A stretch of 64,000 nucleotides of DNA, from the NCBI GenBank assembly GCA_016710765.1, contig JADJUJ010000020.1, positions 1 through 64,000 on the forward strand, read 5' to 3'. The stretch comes from Lewinellaceae bacterium. GTDB lineage: Bacteria; Bacteroidota; Bacteroidia; Chitinophagales; Saprospiraceae. Of the stretch, positions 63,908-64,000 are shown piece after piece. Below the pieces are notes generated by a model. The model was not told the DNA's origin, did no database searches, and worked only from the letters and a program-made list of their open reading frames with translations. Numbering within the stretch: position 1 is the first letter of the stretch; every line of letters starts with the position of its first letter. The position numbers and the translations under genes are program-made.

Positions 63908-64000
63908 ATACGGTCACCCTACAGCTTCCTACAAATACAGCACAGCCAATAGGCAGATTCCCTTTTTATAAGATCGAAAAACTGAAGTGCCTGACTAGTG

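Noticed and set aside
1..64000. tRNA, rRNA and transposase genes
   Set aside because: None recognised on reading both strands; absence of small tRNA genes cannot be fully excluded without a covariance-model search.

Overview
The window looks like a chromosomal piece of a Bacteroidota bacterium, most likely of the Saprospiria (Haliscomenobacter/Lewinella-like) group. Evidence: several secreted proteins end in type IX secretion (T9SS) type A sorting domains; there are two TonB-dependent receptors, one with a carboxypeptidase-like N-terminal domain; infC-rpmI-rplT are in Bacteroidota style; several start codons are preceded by the Bacteroidota -7 promoter box TAnnTTTG; and there is a family of TPR-CHAT proteins typical of Saprospiraceae. 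The placement is inferred from protein families only; no rRNA or tRNA gene was seen.

Layout. 1-2260: 3' end of a phenylacetate-pathway gene (paaZ) facing a hypothetical gene, with a palindromic repeat at the junction that supplies both stop codons. 2439-4638: a frameshifted T9SS protein. 4756-21456: a protease-rich stretch with a subtilase lipoprotein, an ECF-type sigma factor plus a membrane TPR protein resembling an anti-sigma factor, two exported TPR-CHAT (caspase-like) proteins, a small lipoprotein, two paralogous small exported proteins, and a very large subtilase with GEVED, CUB, PKD and T9SS domains. 21580-25246: TetR regulator, DUF4397-T9SS protein, and a small redox cluster (rhodanese, small membrane protein, 1-Cys peroxiredoxin). 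25532-32824: TonB receptor, OmpR-type regulator, second TonB receptor and a secreted alpha/beta-hydrolase-like T9SS protein. 32924-35901: two related T9SS proteins. 36081-43572: housekeeping genes rplT, rpmI, infC and priA, a GH27 alpha-galactosidase and a THUMP-like methyltransferase. 43655-46530: membrane adenylate cyclase and an outer-membrane barrel. 46798-60445: a surface module (giant exported protein, fibronectin-III protein, outer-membrane barrel, hybrid histidine kinase). 60969-63835: RprY-like regulator, Hpt protein and lysS.

How genes work together (inference). The sigma factor and its membrane TPR partner probably form a regulatory pair beside the exported CHAT proteases. The hybrid kinase, which has a receiver but no DNA-binding domain, could signal through the stand-alone Hpt protein to the RprY-like regulator some 10 kb away, giving a phosphorelay next to the surface module.

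A caution for every reader: at least thirteen single-base reading-frame breaks and one in-frame stop interrupt eight otherwise well-conserved genes. Most that can be localised sit in short G/C, A or T runs. This fits uncorrected sequencing indels better than real gene decay, so the affected genes are described here as fragments of probably intact genes. The window also carries five inverted-repeat structures, some MITE-like, and two striking simple-sequence tracts, (GAGAG)n and a G20 run.
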